Assembly: GCA_041890495.1 (NCBI GenBank)
Contig: CP169086.1
Span: 4,154,001-4,218,000, forward strand
Direction: 5' to 3'
DNA from: Escherichia boydii
Lineage (GTDB): Bacteria; Pseudomonadota; Gammaproteobacteria; Enterobacterales; Enterobacteriaceae
Length of the DNA stretch: 64,000 nucleotides
The position numbers and the translations under genes were made by a program. Positions 19,278 through 29,903 of the stretch are shown piece by piece; the first letter of the stretch is position 1; every line of letters starts with the position of its first letter. The notes beneath the pieces were generated by a model. The model saw only the letters and a list, made by a program, of their open reading frames with translations. It was not told the DNA's origin and made no database searches.

Positions 19278-19410
19278 TAAATTTATGGTGCGTTGGCTGC
19301 GTTTCTCCACCCCGGTCACTTACTTCAGTAAGCTCCCGGGGATGAATAAACTTGCCGCCTTCCCTAAATTCAAAATCCATAGGATTTACATATAATTAGA
19401 GGAAGAAAAA

Positions 19411-21672
19411 ATGACAATATTGAATCACACCCTCGGTTTCCCTCGCGTTGGCCTGCGTCGCGAGCTGAAAAAAGCGCAAGAAAGTTATTGGGCGGGGAAC
19501 TCCACGCGTGAAGAACTGCTGGCGGTAGGGCGTGAATTGCGTGCTCGTCACTGGGATCAACAAAAGCAAGCGGGTATCGACCTGCTGCCGGTGGGCGATT
19601 TTGCCTGGTACGATCATGTACTGACCACCAGTCTGCTGCTGGGTAACGTTCCGGCGCGTCATCAGAACAAAGATGGTTCGGTAGATATCGACACCCTGTT
19701 CCGTATTGGTCGTGGACGTGCGCCGACTGGCGAACCTGCGGCGGCAGCGGAAATGACCAAATGGTTTAACACCAACTATCACTACATGGTGCCGGAGTTC
19801 GTTAAAGGCCAACAGTTCAAACTGACCTGGACGCAGCTGCTGGACGAAGTGGACGAGGCGCTGGCGCTGGGCCACAAGGTGAAACCTGTGCTGCTGGGGC
19901 CGGTTACCTGGCTGTGGCTGGGGAAAGTGAAAGGTGAACAATTTGACCGCCTGAGCCTGCTGAACGACATTCTGCCGGTTTATCAGCAAGTGCTGGCAGA
20001 ACTGGCGAAACGCGGCATCGAGTGGGTACAGATTGATGAACCCGCGCTGGTACTGGAACTACCACAGGCGTGGCTGGACGCATACAAACCCGCTTACGAC
20101 GCGCTCCAGGGACAGGTGAAACTGCTGCTGACCACCTATTTTGAAGGCGTAACGCCAAATCTCGACACGATTACTGCGCTGCCTGTTCAGGGTCTGCATG
20201 TTGACCTCGTACATGGTAAAGATGACGTTGCTGAACTGCACAAGCGCCTGCCTTCTGACTGGTTGCTGTCTGCGGGTCTGATCAATGGTCGTAACGTCTG
20301 GCGCGCCGATCTTACCGAGAAATATGCGCAAATTAAGGACATTGTCGGCAAACGTGATTTGTGGGTGGCATCTTCCTGCTCGTTGCTGCACAGCCCCATC
20401 GACCTGAGCGTGGAAACGCGTCTTGATGCAGAAGTGAAAAGCTGGTTTGCCTTCGCCCTACAAAAATGCCATGAACTGGCACTGCTGCGCGATGCGCTGA
20501 ACAGTGGTGACACGGCAGCTCTGGCAGAGTGGAGCGCCCCGATTCAGGCACGTCGTCACTCTACCCGCGTACATAATCCGGCGGTAGAAAAGCGTCTGGC
20601 GGCGATCACCGCCCAGGACAGCCAGCGTGCGAATGTCTATGAAGTGCGTGCTGAAGCCCAGCGTGCGCGTTTTAAACTGCCAGCGTGGCCGACCACCACG
20701 ATTGGTTCCTTCCCGCAAACCACGGAAATTCGTACCCTGCGTCTGGATTTCAAAAAGGGCAATCTCGACGCCAACAACTACCGCACGGGCATTGCGGAAC
20801 ATATCAAGCAGGCCATTGTTGAGCAGGAACGTTTGGGACTGGATGTGCTGGTACATGGCGAGGCCGAGCGTAATGACATGGTGGAATACTTTGGCGAGCA
20901 CCTCGACGGATTTGTCTTTACGCAAAACGGTTGGGTACAGAGCTACGGTTCCCGCTGCGTGAAGCCACCGATTGTCATTGGTGACATTAGCCGCCCGGCA
21001 CCGATTACCGTGGAGTGGGCGAAGTATGCGCAATCGCTGACCGACAAACCGGTGAAAGGGATGCTGACGGGGCCGGTGACCATACTCTGCTGGTCGTTCC
21101 CGCGTGAAGATGTCAGCCGTGAAACCATCGCCAAACAGATTGCGCTGGCGCTGCGTGATGAAGTGGCCGATCTGGAAGCCGCTGGAATTGGCATCATCCA
21201 GATTGACGAACCGGCGCTGCGCGAAGGTTTACCGCTGCGTCGTAGCGACTGGGATGCGTATCTCCAGTGGGGCGTAGAGGCCTTCCGTATCAACGCCGCC
21301 GTGGCGAAAGATGACACACAAATCCACACTCACATGTGTTATTGCGAGTTCAACGACATCATGGATTCGATTGCGGCGCTGGACGCAGACGTCATCACCA
21401 TCGAAACCTCGCGTTCCGACATGGAGTTGCTGGAGTCGTTTGAAGAGTTTGATTATCCAAATGAAATCGGTCCTGGCGTCTATGACATTCACTCGCCAAA
21501 CGTACCGAGCGTGGAATGGATTGAAGCCTTGCTGAAGAAAGCGGCAAAACGCATTCCGGCAGAGCGCCTGTGGGTCAACCCGGACTGTGGCCTGAAAACG
21601 CGCGGCTGGCCAGAAACCCGCGCGGCACTGGCGAACATGGTGCAGGCGGCGCAGAATTTGCGTCGGGGGTAA
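19411..21672 (+). CDS. metE: Cobalamin-independent methionine synthase MetE
   Basis: A 753-residue zinc enzyme that transfers a methyl group from 5-methyltetrahydropteroyl-triglutamate to homocysteine. It has two TIM-barrel halves. The C-terminal barrel carries the zinc ligands: His and Cys in HTHMCYCEF, Glu in [11 protein letters not shown], and Cys in [11 protein letters not shown]. The Shine-Dalgarno AGAGGAAG lies 8 bp before the ATG. It is controlled by MetR and MetJ from the region shared with metR. It is followed by a strong terminator. Confidence 0.98.
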
Positions 21673-21676
21673 AATC

Positions 21677-21704
21677 CAAACCGGGTGGTAATACCACCCG
21701 GTCT
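21677..21704 (+). terminator. Intrinsic terminator after metE
   Basis: ACCGGGTGGT and ACCACCCGGT form a near-perfect stem around a short AAT loop, followed by CTTTTCTC. It lies just after the metE stop and before the end of convergent ysgA. Confidence 0.85.
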
Positions 21705-21711
21705 TTTCTCA

Positions 21712-22527
21712 TTACAGCGACTTCTTCCCACCATACTGCTTAAACCATTCCAGCATACGCTGCCAGCCATCTTTCGCAGATGCGGCATGATAGCTCGGGC
21801 GATAATCAGCATTGAATGCATGCCCGGCATCCGGGTACACGATAATCTCTGCTTTCGCATTAGCAGCCCGCAGCGCCTGGCGCATGGTTTCAACGCTCTC
21901 CTGCGGAATACTGTTATCCAGACCGCCATATAAGCCGAGAACCGGCGCGTTAAGATCGGTTGCGATATCAACAGGTTGTTTCGGTGAATTCAGCGACTTG
22001 TCGCCCGTTAGTTTGCCGTACCACGCCACTGCGGCTTTTAGCTGTGGATTATGCGCGGCATACAGCCAGGTGATACGTCCACCCCAGCAGAATCCGGTGA
22101 TCATTAAACGATGAACATCGCCGCCGTTGCGGGAAGCCCAACTGGCGACATGATCGAGATCGGCCAGCACCTGCGAGTCAGGCACTTTTGCTACCAGACC
22201 GCTAAGCAACGTGGGGATATCGGCAAAATCATTCGGATCGCCTTCGCGGAAGTAAAGTTCAGGTGCGATAGCCAGATACCCCTCCAGCGCCAGACGGCGA
22301 CAAATGTCGCGGATATGTTCATGCACGCCAAAAATTTCCTGCACTACAATGACCACTGGCAGTGGGCCATCGCTTTGCTTTGGTCTGGCATGGTAAGCAG
22401 GCATGTTATCCCCTTGTGAAGGGATAGAGGTGAAGCCCGCCACAATCGCGTCGTCCGGGGTCTGAACGATGGTCGAAGCGAGAGGCGATGCAGCAGGTGC
22501 AAATCCAGATTGTTGTGTTGTTGCCAT
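21712..22527 (-). CDS. ysgA: Dienelactone hydrolase family protein YsgA
   Basis: A 271-residue alpha/beta-hydrolase of the dienelactone hydrolase family. The physiological substrate is unknown. The nucleophile elbow GFCWGGR carries Cys, as in carboxymethylenebutenolidase. The acid and His follow in LYGGLDNSIP and DAGHAFNAD. The start at 22527 (MATTQQSGFAP) has a Shine-Dalgarno GGAG upstream and was preferred to an in-frame ATG 66 bp further upstream. It is divergent from udp. Confidence 0.94.
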   Translation of the reverse strand: MATTQQSGFAPAASPLASTIVQTPDDAIVAGFTSIPSQGDNMPAYHARPKQSDGPLPVVIVVQEIFGVHEHIRDICRRLALEGYLAIAPELYFREGDPNDFADIPTLLSGLVAKVPDSQVLADLDHVASWASRNGGDVHRLMITGFCWGGRITWLYAAHNPQLKAAVAWYGKLTGDKSLNSPKQPVDIATDLNAPVLGLYGGLDNSIPQESVETMRQALRAANAKAEIIVYPDAGHAFNADYRPSYHAASAKDGWQRMLEWFKQYGGKKSL

Positions 22528-22647
22528 GGTATTCTCCGTACCCTTATAAAAATGTTGCGCAATGTTAACTATAGTCAGCATGCAACAAATCACATTGCCT
22601 GAATCGGCTCATCTTTTATGCAGTCCTGCAGAATGAAGGGTGATTTA

Positions 22648-22714
22648 TGTGATTTGCATCACTTTTGGTGGGTAAATTTATGCAACGCATTTGCGTCATG
22701 GTGATGAGTATCAC
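22648..22714. promoter_or_regulatory. CRP/CytR control region of udp
   Basis: Two CRP-type sites: TGTGATTTGCATCACT (22648-22663), close to the consensus, and GGTGATGAGTATCAC (22700-22714). The centres are about 52 bp apart. This is the known arrangement at udp, where CytR binds between two CRP dimers and represses until cytidine is present. Confidence 0.85.
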
Positions 22715-22788
22715 GAAAAAATGTTAAACCCTTCGGTAAAGTGTCTTTTTGCTTCTTCTGACTAAACCGATTCACAGAGGAGTTGTAT

Positions 22789-23550
22789 ATGTCCAAGTCT
22801 GATGTTTTTCATCTCGGCCTCACTAAAAACGATTTACAAGGGGCTACGCTTGCCATCGTCCCTGGCGACCCGGATCGTGTGGAAAAGATCGCCGCGCTGA
22901 TGGATAAGCCGGTTAAGCTGGCATCTCACCGCGAATTCACTACCTGGCGTGCAGAGCTGGATGGTAAACCTGTTATCGTCTGCTCTACCGGTATCGGCGG
23001 CCCGTCTACCTCTATTGCTGTTGAAGAGCTGGCACAGCTGGGCATTCGCACCTTCCTGCGTATCGGTACAACGGGCGCTATTCAGCCGCATATTAATGTG
23101 GGTGATGTCCTGGTTACCACGGCGTCTGTCCGTCTGGATGGCGCGAGCCTGCACTTCGCACCGCTGGAATTCCCGGCTGTCGCTGATTTCGAATGTACGA
23201 CTGCGCTGGTTGAAGCTGCGAAATCCATTGGCGCGACAACTCACGTTGGCGTGACAGCCTCTTCTGATACCTTCTACCCAGGTCAGGAACGTTACGATAC
23301 TTACTCTGGTCGCGTAGTTCGTCACTTTAAAGGTTCTATGGAAGAGTGGCAGGCGATGGGCGTAATGAACTATGAAATGGAATCTGCAACCCTGCTGACC
23401 ATGTGTGCAAGTCAGGGCCTGCGTGCCGGTATGGTAGCGGGTGTTATCGTTAACCGCACCCAGCAAGAGATCCCGAATGCTGAGACGATGAAACAAACTG
23501 AAAGCCAAGCGGTGAAAATCGTGGTGGAAGCGGCGCGTCGTCTGCTGTAA
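22789..23550 (+). CDS. udp: Uridine phosphorylase
   Basis: Splits uridine with phosphate into uracil and ribose-1-phosphate. It is a cytoplasmic hexamer in pyrimidine salvage. The 253 residues match K-12 as I recall it. Visible family features: VPGDPDRVEK (phosphate loop), STGIGGPSTSIAVEEL, the signature RIGTTGAIQPHINVGD and MNYEMESATLL with the ribose-binding Glu. It starts at ATG 22789 (MSKSDVFHLG) after a strong Shine-Dalgarno (AGAGGAG). Catabolite control comes from the CRP/CytR sites upstream. Confidence 0.98.
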   Translation: MSKSDVFHLGLTKNDLQGATLAIVPGDPDRVEKIAALMDKPVKLASHREFTTWRAELDGKPVIVCSTGIGGPSTSIAVEELAQLGIRTFLRIGTTGAIQPHINVGDVLVTTASVRLDGASLHFAPLEFPAVADFECTTALVEAAKSIGATTHVGVTASSDTFYPGQERYDTYSGRVVRHFKGSMEEWQAMGVMNYEMESATLLTMCASQGLRAGMVAGVIVNRTQQEIPNAETMKQTESQAVKIVVEAARRLL

Positions 23551-23566
23551 TTCTCTTCTCCTGTCT

Positions 23567-23596
23567 GAAGGCCGACGCGTTCGGCCTTTTGTATTT
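23567..23596 (+). terminator. Intrinsic terminator after udp
   Basis: GAAGGCCGA and TCGGCCTTTT form a stem with a short loop (CGCG-type), followed by TTTGTATTTTT. Confidence 0.82.
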
Positions 23597-23690
23597 TTGC
23601 GTAGCGCCTCGCAGGAAATGCCTTTCCAACTGGACGTTTGTACAGCACAATTCTATTTTGTGCGGGTAAGTTGTTGCGTCAGGAGGCGTT

Positions 23691-25118
23691 GTGGATTTCT
23701 CAATCATGGTTTACGCAGTTATTGCGTTGGTGGGTGTGGCAATTGGCTGGCTGTTTGCCAGTTATCAACATGCGCAGCAAAAAGCCGAGCAATTAGCTGA
23801 ACGTGAAGAGATGGTCGCGGAGTTAAGCGCGGCAAAACAACAAATTACCCAAAGCGAGCACTGGCGTGCAGAGTGCGAGTTACTCAATAACGAAGTGCGC
23901 AGCCTGCAAAGTATTAACACCTCTCTGGAGGCCGATCTGCGTGAAGTAACCACGCGGATGGAAGCCGCACAGCAACATGCTGACGATAAAATTCGCCAGA
24001 TGATTAACAGCGAGCAGCGCCTCAGTGAGCAGTTTGAAAACCTCGCCAACCGTATTTTTGAGCACAGCAATCGCCGGGTTGATGAGCAAAACCGTCAGAG
24101 TCTGAACAGCCTGTTGTCGCCGCTACGTGAACAACTGGACGGTTTCCGCCGTCAGGTTCAGGACAGCTTCGGTAAAGAAGCACAAGAACGCCATACCCTG
24201 ACCCACGAAATTCGCAATCTCCAGCAACTCAACGCGCAAATGGCCCAGGAAGCGATCAACCTGACGCGCGCGCTGAAAGGCGACAATAAAACCCAGGGCA
24301 ACTGGGGCGAGGTAGTATTGACGCGGGTGCTGGAGGCTTCCGGTCTGCGTGAAGGGTATGAATATGAAACCCAGGTCAGCATCGAAAATGACGCCCGCTC
24401 GCGGATGCAGCCGGATGTCATCGTGCGCCTGCCGCAGGGAAAAGATGTGGTGATCGACGCCAAAATGACGCTGGTCGCCTATGAACGCTATTTTAACGCC
24501 GAAGACGACTACACCCGCGAAAGCGCGCTACAGGAACATATCGCGTCGGTGCGTAACCATATCCGTTTGCTGGGACGCAAAGATTATCAACAGCTGCCGG
24601 GGCTGCGAACTCTGGATTACGTGCTGATGTTTATTCCCGTTGAACCCGCTTTTTTACTGGCGCTTGACCGCCAGCCGGAGCTGATCACCGAAGCGTTGAA
24701 AAACAACATCATGCTGGTTAGCCCGACTACGCTGCTGGTGGCGCTGCGCACTATCGCCAACCTGTGGCGTTATGAGCATCAAAGCCGCAACGCCCAGCAA
24801 ATCGCCGATCGTGCCAGCAAGCTGTACGACAAGATGCGTTTGTTCGTCGATGACATGTCAGCGATTGGTCAAAGTCTCGACAAAGCGCAGGATAACTATC
24901 GCCAGGCAATGAAAAAACTCTCTTCAGGGCGCGGAAATGTGCTGGCGCAGGCAGAAGCGTTTCGCGGTTTAGGAGTAGAAATTAAACGCGAGATTAATCC
25001 GGATTTGGCTGAACAGGCGGTGAGCCAGGATGAAGAGTATCGACTTCGGTCGGTTCCGGAGCAGCCGAATGATGAAGCTTATCAACGCGATGATGAATAT
25101 AATCAGCAGTCGCGCTAG
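23691..25118 (+). CDS. rmuC: DNA recombination protein RmuC
   Basis: A 475-residue protein that limits inversions between short inverted repeats. It has an N-terminal membrane helix (about 4-24), a long coiled coil (about 25-200), then a nuclease-like RmuC domain. That domain contains GNWGEVVLTRVLEASGLREG and the candidate active-site stretch DVVIDAKMTLVAYERY, resembling PD-(D/E)xK enzymes. It ends in an acidic, glutamine-rich tail. The activity is inferred from the fold. It starts at GTG 23691. Confidence 0.95.
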   Translation: MDFSIMVYAVIALVGVAIGWLFASYQHAQQKAEQLAEREEMVAELSAAKQQITQSEHWRAECELLNNEVRSLQSINTSLEADLREVTTRMEAAQQHADDKIRQMINSEQRLSEQFENLANRIFEHSNRRVDEQNRQSLNSLLSPLREQLDGFRRQVQDSFGKEAQERHTLTHEIRNLQQLNAQMAQEAINLTRALKGDNKTQGNWGEVVLTRVLEASGLREGYEYETQVSIENDARSRMQPDVIVRLPQGKDVVIDAKMTLVAYERYFNAEDDYTRESALQEHIASVRNHIRLLGRKDYQQLPGLRTLDYVLMFIPVEPAFLLALDRQPELITEALKNNIMLVSPTTLLVALRTIANLWRYEHQSRNAQQIADRASKLYDKMRLFVDDMSAIGQSLDKAQDNYRQAMKKLSSGRGNVLAQAEAFRGLGVEIKREINPDLAEQAVSQDEEYRLRSVPEQPNDEAYQRDDEYNQQSR

Positions 25119-25212
25119 CCCATTGGGAGTAGTTAAGCCGGGTAGAAATCTAGGGCATCGACGCCCAATCTGTTACACTTCTGGAACAATTTTTTGATGA
25201 GCAGGCATTGAG

Positions 25213-25968
25213 ATGGTGGATAAGTCACAAGAAACGACGCACTTTGGTTTTCAGACCGTCGCGAAGGAACAAAAAGCGGATATGGTCGCCCACGTTTTCC
25301 ATTCCGTGGCATCAAAATACGATGTCATGAATGATTTGATGTCATTTGGTATTCATCGTTTGTGGAAGCGATTCACGATTGATTGCAGCGGCGTACGCCG
25401 TGGGCAGACCGTGCTGGATCTGGCTGGTGGCACCGGCGACCTGACAGCGAAATTCTCCCGCCTGGTCGGAGAAACTGGCAAAGTGGTCCTTGCTGATATC
25501 AATGAATCCATGCTCAAAATGGGCCGCGAGAAGCTGCGTAATATCGGTGTGATTGGCAACGTTGAGTATGTTCAGGCGAACGCTGAGGCGCTGCCGTTCC
25601 CGGATAACACCTTTGATTGCATCACCATTTCGTTTGGTCTGCGTAACGTCACCGACAAAGATAAAGCACTGCGTTCAATGTATCGCGTGCTGAAACCCGG
25701 CGGCCGCCTGCTGGTGCTTGAGTTCTCGAAGCCAATTATCGAGCCGCTGAGCAAAGCCTATGATGCATACTCCTTCCATGTGCTGCCGCGTATTGGCTCA
25801 CTGGTCGCGAACGACGCCGACAGCTACCGTTATCTGGCAGAATCCATCCGTATGCATCCCGATCAGGATACCCTGAAAGCCATGATGCAGGATGCCGGAT
25901 TCGAAAGTGTCGACTACTACAATCTGACGGCAGGGGTTGTGGCGCTGCATCGTGGTTATAAGTTCTGA
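25213..25968 (+). CDS. ubiE: Ubiquinone/menaquinone C-methyltransferase UbiE
   Basis: A 251-residue SAM-dependent methyltransferase that methylates demethylmenaquinone and the benzoquinol intermediate DDMQH2. The SAM-binding motif I is [15 protein letters not shown]. The UbiE signatures are [18 protein letters not shown] and the post-motif [12 protein letters not shown]. It is first gene of the ubiE-ubiJ-ubiB operon, with ubiJ starting 13 bp later. Confidence 0.98.
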
Positions 25969-25981
25969 CAGGAGACCGGAA

Positions 25982-26587
25982 ATGCCTTTTAAACCTTTAG
26001 TGACGGCAGGAATTGAAAGTCTGCTCAACACCTTCCTGTATCGCTCACCCGCGCTGAAAACGGCCCGCTCGCGTCTGCTGGGTAAAGTATTGCGCGTGGA
26101 GGTAAAAGGCTTTTCGACGTCATTGATTCTGGTGTTCAGCGAACGCCAGGTTGATGTACTGGGCGAATGGGCAGGCGATGCTGACTGCACCGTTATCGCC
26201 TACGCCAGTGTGTTGCCGAAACTTCGCGATCGCCAGCAGCTTACCGCACTGATTCGCAGTGGTGAGCTGGAAGTGCAGGGCGATATTCAGGTGGTGCAAA
26301 ACTTCGTTGCGCTGGCAGATCTGGCAGAGTTCGACCCTGCGGAACTGCTGGCCCCTTATACCGGTGATATCGCCGCTGAAGGAATCAGCAAAGCCATGCG
26401 CGGAGGCGCAAAGTTCCTGCATCACGGCATTAAGCGCCAGCAACGTTATGTGGCGGAAGCCATTACTGAAGAGTGGCGTATGGCACCCGGTCCGCTTGAA
26501 GTGGCCTGGTTTGCGGAAGAGACGGCTGCCGTCGAGCGTGCTGTTGATGCCCTGACCAAACGGCTGGAAAAACTGGAGGCTAAATGA
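25982..26587 (+). CDS. ubiJ: Ubiquinone biosynthesis accessory factor UbiJ
   Basis: A 201-residue SCP2-domain lipid-binding protein that with UbiK organises the soluble Ubi complex. The SCP2-like domain is at about 20-120. The C-terminal part is helical and ends in a coiled coil (ERAVDALTKRLEKLEAK). The ATG at 25982 (MPFKPLV) follows GACAGGAG. It overlaps ubiB by 4 bases. In E. coli the 3' half of this locus also gives the small RNA EsrE. The DNA is present here, but I cannot define the RNA ends. Confidence 0.95.
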   Translation: MPFKPLVTAGIESLLNTFLYRSPALKTARSRLLGKVLRVEVKGFSTSLILVFSERQVDVLGEWAGDADCTVIAYASVLPKLRDRQQLTALIRSGELEVQGDIQVVQNFVALADLAEFDPAELLAPYTGDIAAEGISKAMRGGAKFLHHGIKRQQRYVAEAITEEWRMAPGPLEVAWFAEETAAVERAVDALTKRLEKLEAK

Positions 26588-28224
26588 CGCCAGGTGAAGT
26601 ACGGCGCCTATATTTCATCATTCGCACTTTTTTAAGCTACGGACTTGATGAACTGATCCCCAAAATGCGTATCACCCTGCCGCTACGGCTATGGCGATAC
26701 TCATTATTCTGGATGCCAAATCGGCATAAAGACAAACTTTTAGGTGAGCGACTACGACTGGCCCTGCAAGAACTGGGGCCGGTTTGGATCAAGTTCGGGC
26801 AAATGTTATCAACCCGCCGCGATCTTTTTCCACCGCATATTGCCGATCAGCTGGCGTTATTGCAGGACAAAGTTGCTCCGTTTGATGGCAAGCTGGCGAA
26901 GCAGCAGATTGAAGCTGCAATGGGCGGCTTGCCGGTAGAAGCGTGGTTTGACGATTTTGAAATCAAGCCGCTGGCTTCTGCTTCTATCGCCCAGGTTCAT
27001 ACCGCGCGATTGAAATCGAATGGTAAAGAGGTGGTGATTAAAGTCATCCGCCCGGATATTTTGCCGGTTATTAAAGCGGATCTGAAACTTATCTACCGTC
27101 TGGCTCGCTGGGTGCCACGTTTGCTGCCGGATGGTCGCCGTCTGCGCCCAACCGAAGTGGTGCGCGAGTACGAAAAGACATTGATTGATGAACTGAATTT
27201 GCTGCGGGAATCTGCCAACGCCATTCAGCTTCGGCGCAATTTTGAAGACAGCCCGATGCTCTACATCCCGGAAGTTTACCCTGACTATTGTAGTGAAGGG
27301 ATGATGGTGATGGAGCGTATTTACGGCATTCCGGTGTCTGATGTTGCGACGCTGGAGAAAAACGGCACCAACATGAAATTGCTGGCGGAACGCGGCGTGC
27401 AGGTGTTCTTCACTCAGGTCTTTCGCGACAGCTTTTTCCATGCTGATATGCACCCTGGCAACATCTTCGTAAGCTATGAACACCCGGAAAACCCGAAATA
27501 TATCGGCATTGATTGCGGGATTGTTGGCTCGCTAAACAAAGAAGATAAACGCTATCTGGCGGAAAACTTTATCGCCTTCTTTAATCGCGACTATCGCAAA
27601 GTGGCAGAGCTACACGTCGATTCTGGTTGGGTGCCACCAGATACCAACGTTGAAGAGTTCGAATTTGCCATTCGTACGGTCTGTGAACCTATCTTTGAGA
27701 AACCGCTGGCCGAAATTTCGTTTGGACATGTACTGTTAAATCTGTTTAATACGGCGCGTCGCTTCAATATGGAAGTGCAGCCGCAACTGGTGTTACTCCA
27801 GAAAACCCTGCTCTACGTCGAAGGGGTAGGACGCCAGCTTTATCCGCAACTCGATTTATGGAAAACGGCGAAGCCTTTCCTGGAGTCGTGGATTAAAGAT
27901 CAGGTCGGTATTCCTGCGCTGGTGAGAGCATTTAAAGAAAAAGCGCCGTTCTGGGTCGAAAAAATGCCAGAACTGCCTGAACTGGTTTACGACAGTTTGC
28001 GCCAGGGCAAGTATTTACAGCACAGTGTTGATAAGATTGCCCGCGAGCTTCAGTCAAATCACGTACGTCAGGGACAATCGCGTTATTTTCTCGGAATTGG
28101 CGCTACGTTAGTATTAAGTGGCACATTCTTGTTGGTCAGCCGACCTGAATGGGGGCTGATGCCCGGCTGGTTAATGGCAGGTGGTCTGATCGCTTGGTTT
28201 GTCGGTTGGCGCAAAACACGCTGA
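26584..28224 (+). CDS. ubiB: Atypical kinase UbiB for ubiquinone synthesis
   Basis: A 546-residue ABC1/ADCK-family protein, an atypical kinase/ATPase needed for early ubiquinone steps, probably by making lipid intermediates available. The family KxGQ motif is KFGQMLSTRRDLFP, the Ala-rich loop is in SASIAQVHTA, and the HADMHPGN and GIDCGIVG motifs replace the HRD and DFG of ordinary kinases. Two C-terminal membrane helices (about 500-540) anchor it. Its start overlaps ubiJ (ATGA). Confidence 0.97.
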   Translation: MTPGEVRRLYFIIRTFLSYGLDELIPKMRITLPLRLWRYSLFWMPNRHKDKLLGERLRLALQELGPVWIKFGQMLSTRRDLFPPHIADQLALLQDKVAPFDGKLAKQQIEAAMGGLPVEAWFDDFEIKPLASASIAQVHTARLKSNGKEVVIKVIRPDILPVIKADLKLIYRLARWVPRLLPDGRRLRPTEVVREYEKTLIDELNLLRESANAIQLRRNFEDSPMLYIPEVYPDYCSEGMMVMERIYGIPVSDVATLEKNGTNMKLLAERGVQVFFTQVFRDSFFHADMHPGNIFVSYEHPENPKYIGIDCGIVGSLNKEDKRYLAENFIAFFNRDYRKVAELHVDSGWVPPDTNVEEFEFAIRTVCEPIFEKPLAEISFGHVLLNLFNTARRFNMEVQPQLVLLQKTLLYVEGVGRQLYPQLDLWKTAKPFLESWIKDQVGIPALVRAFKEKAPFWVEKMPELPELVYDSLRQGKYLQHSVDKIARELQSNHVRQGQSRYFLGIGATLVLSGTFLLVSRPEWGLMPGWLMAGGLIAWFVGWRKTR

Positions 28225-28302
28225 TTTTTTCATCGCTCAAGGCGGGCCGTGTAACGTATAATGCGGCCTTGTTTAATCATCATCTACCACAGAGGAACAT
28301 GT

Positions 28303-28572
28303 ATGGGTGGTATCAGTATTTGGCAGTTATTGATTATTGCCGTCATCGTTGTACTGCTTTTTGGCACCAAAAAGCTCGGCTCCATCGGTTCCGATCTTGG
28401 TGCGTCGATCAAAGGCTTTAAAAAAGCAATGAGCGATGATGAACCAAAGCAGGATAAAACCAGTCAGGATGCTGATTTTACTGCGAAAACTATCGCCGAT
28501 AAGCAGGCGGATACGAATCAGGAACAGGCTAAAACAGAAGACGCGAAGCGCCACGATAAAGAGCAGGTGTAA
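28303..28572 (+). CDS. tatA: Sec-independent (Tat) translocase subunit TatA
   Basis: An 89-residue protein with one short membrane helix (about 2-20), an amphipathic helix (GSIGSDLGASIKGFKKAM) and an unstructured charged tail. It forms the size-adaptable part of the Tat pore for folded proteins. It starts at ATG 28303 after AGAGGAA and matches K-12 as I recall it. tatB follows after 3 bp. This is the last intact gene before the indel-rich patch. Confidence 0.98.
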   Translation: MGGISIWQLLIIAVIVVLLFGTKKLGSIGSDLGASIKGFKKAMSDDEPKQDKTSQDADFTAKTIADKQADTNQEQAKTEDAKRHDKEQV

Positions 28573-28575
28573 TCC

Positions 28576-29094
28576 GTGTTTGATATCGGTTTTAGCGAAC
28601 TGCTATTGGTGTTCATCATCGGCCTCGTCGTTCTGGGGCCGCAACGACTGCCTGTGGCGGTAAAAACGGTAGCGGGCTGGATTCGCGCGTTGCGTTCACT
28701 GGCGACAACGGTGCAGAACGAACTGACCCAGGAGTTAAAACTCCAGGAGATTCAGGACAGTCTGAAAAAAGGTTGAAAAGGCGAGCCTCACTAACCTGAC
28801 GCCCGAACTGAAAGCGTCGATGGATGAATTTCGCCAGGCCGCGGAGTCGATGAAGCGTTCCTACGTTGCAAACGATCCTGAAAAGGCGAGCGATGAAGCG
28901 CACACCATCCATAACCCGGTGGTGAAAGACAATGAAGCTGCGCATGAAGGCGTAACGCCTGCTGCTGCACAAACGCAGGCCAGTTCGCCGGAACAGAAGC
29001 CAGAAACCACGCCAGAGTTCGGTGGTAAAAACCTGCAGCGGACGCTGAACCGAAAACCGCTGCACCTTCCCCTTCGTCGAGTGATAAACCGTAA
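28576..29094 (+). pseudogene. tatB: Tat translocase subunit TatB, broken by several frameshifts
   Basis: TatB pairs with TatC to bind twin-arginine signal peptides. The start is normal, with a GTG codon, the membrane helix FSELLLVFIIGLVVLG and the amphipathic helix. An extra G near 28771 turns LKKVEKAS into LKKG and a stop at 28776. The sequence continues in another frame as MDEFRQAAESMKRSYVANDP and on to ASSPEQKPETTPE. Further indels follow near 29019 and 29030, and the expected end SSSDKP is in yet another frame (stop 29092-29094). Four or more single-base changes in one conserved gene suggest a poor consensus sequence more than natural decay. Confidence 0.85.
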
Positions 29095-29097
29095 ACC

Positions 29098-29875
29098 ATG
29101 TCTGTAGAAGATACTCAACCGCTTATCACGCAGCTGATTGAGCTGCGTAAGCGTCTGCTGACTGCATTATCGCGGTGATCGTGAGTATTCCTGTGTCTGG
29201 TCTATTCGCCAATGACATCTATCACCTGGTATCCGCGCCATTGATCAAGCAGTTGCCGCAAGGTTCAACGATGATCGCCACCGACGTGGCCTCGCCGTTC
29301 TTTACGCCGATCAAGCTGGACCTTTATGGTGTCGCTGATTCTGTCAGCGCCGGTGATTCTCTATCAGGTGTGGGCATTTATCGCCCCCAGCGCTGTATAA
29401 GCATGAACGTCGCCTGGTGGTGCCGTTGCTGGTTTCCAGCTCTCTGCTGTTTTATATCGGTATGGCGTTCGCCTACTTTGTGGTCTTTCCGCTGGCATTT
29501 GGCTTCCTTGCCCAATACCGCGCCGGAAGGGGTACAGGTATCCACCGACATCGCCAGTTATTTAAGCTTCGTTATGGCGTTGTTTATGGCGTTTGGTGTC
29601 TCCTTTGAAGTGCCTGTGGCAATTGTGCTGCTGTGCTGGATGGGGATTACCTCGCCAGAAGACTTACGCAAAAAACGCCCGTATGTGCTGGTTGGTGCAT
29701 TCGTTGTCGGGATGCTGCTGACACCGCCGGATGTCTTCTCGCAAACGCTGTTGGCGATCCCGATGTACTGTCTGTTTGAAATCGGTGTCTTCTTCTCACG
29801 CTTTTACGTTGGTAAAGGGCGAAATCGGGAAGAGGAAAACGACGCTGAAGCAGAAAGCGAAAAAACTGAGAATAA
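29098..29875 (+). pseudogene. tatC: Tat translocase subunit TatC, broken by several frameshifts
   Basis: TatC is the six-helix core and signal-peptide receptor of the Tat system. The start MSVEDTQPLITQLIELRKRL is present. Relative to K-12 as I remember it there are single-base indels near 29160 (lost A), 29184 (gained G), 29207 (lost T), 29320 (gained G), 29385 (gained C) and 29511 (gained C). From about 29515 the frame is normal to KGRNREEENDAEAESEKTE. One missing A near 29868 then removes the stop, so the frame runs on into tatD and imitates a fusion. As printed it could not make TatC, which would block Tat export. Confidence 0.87.
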
Positions 29876-29903
29876 ATTCAACCGCCCGTCAGGGCGGTTG
29901 TAT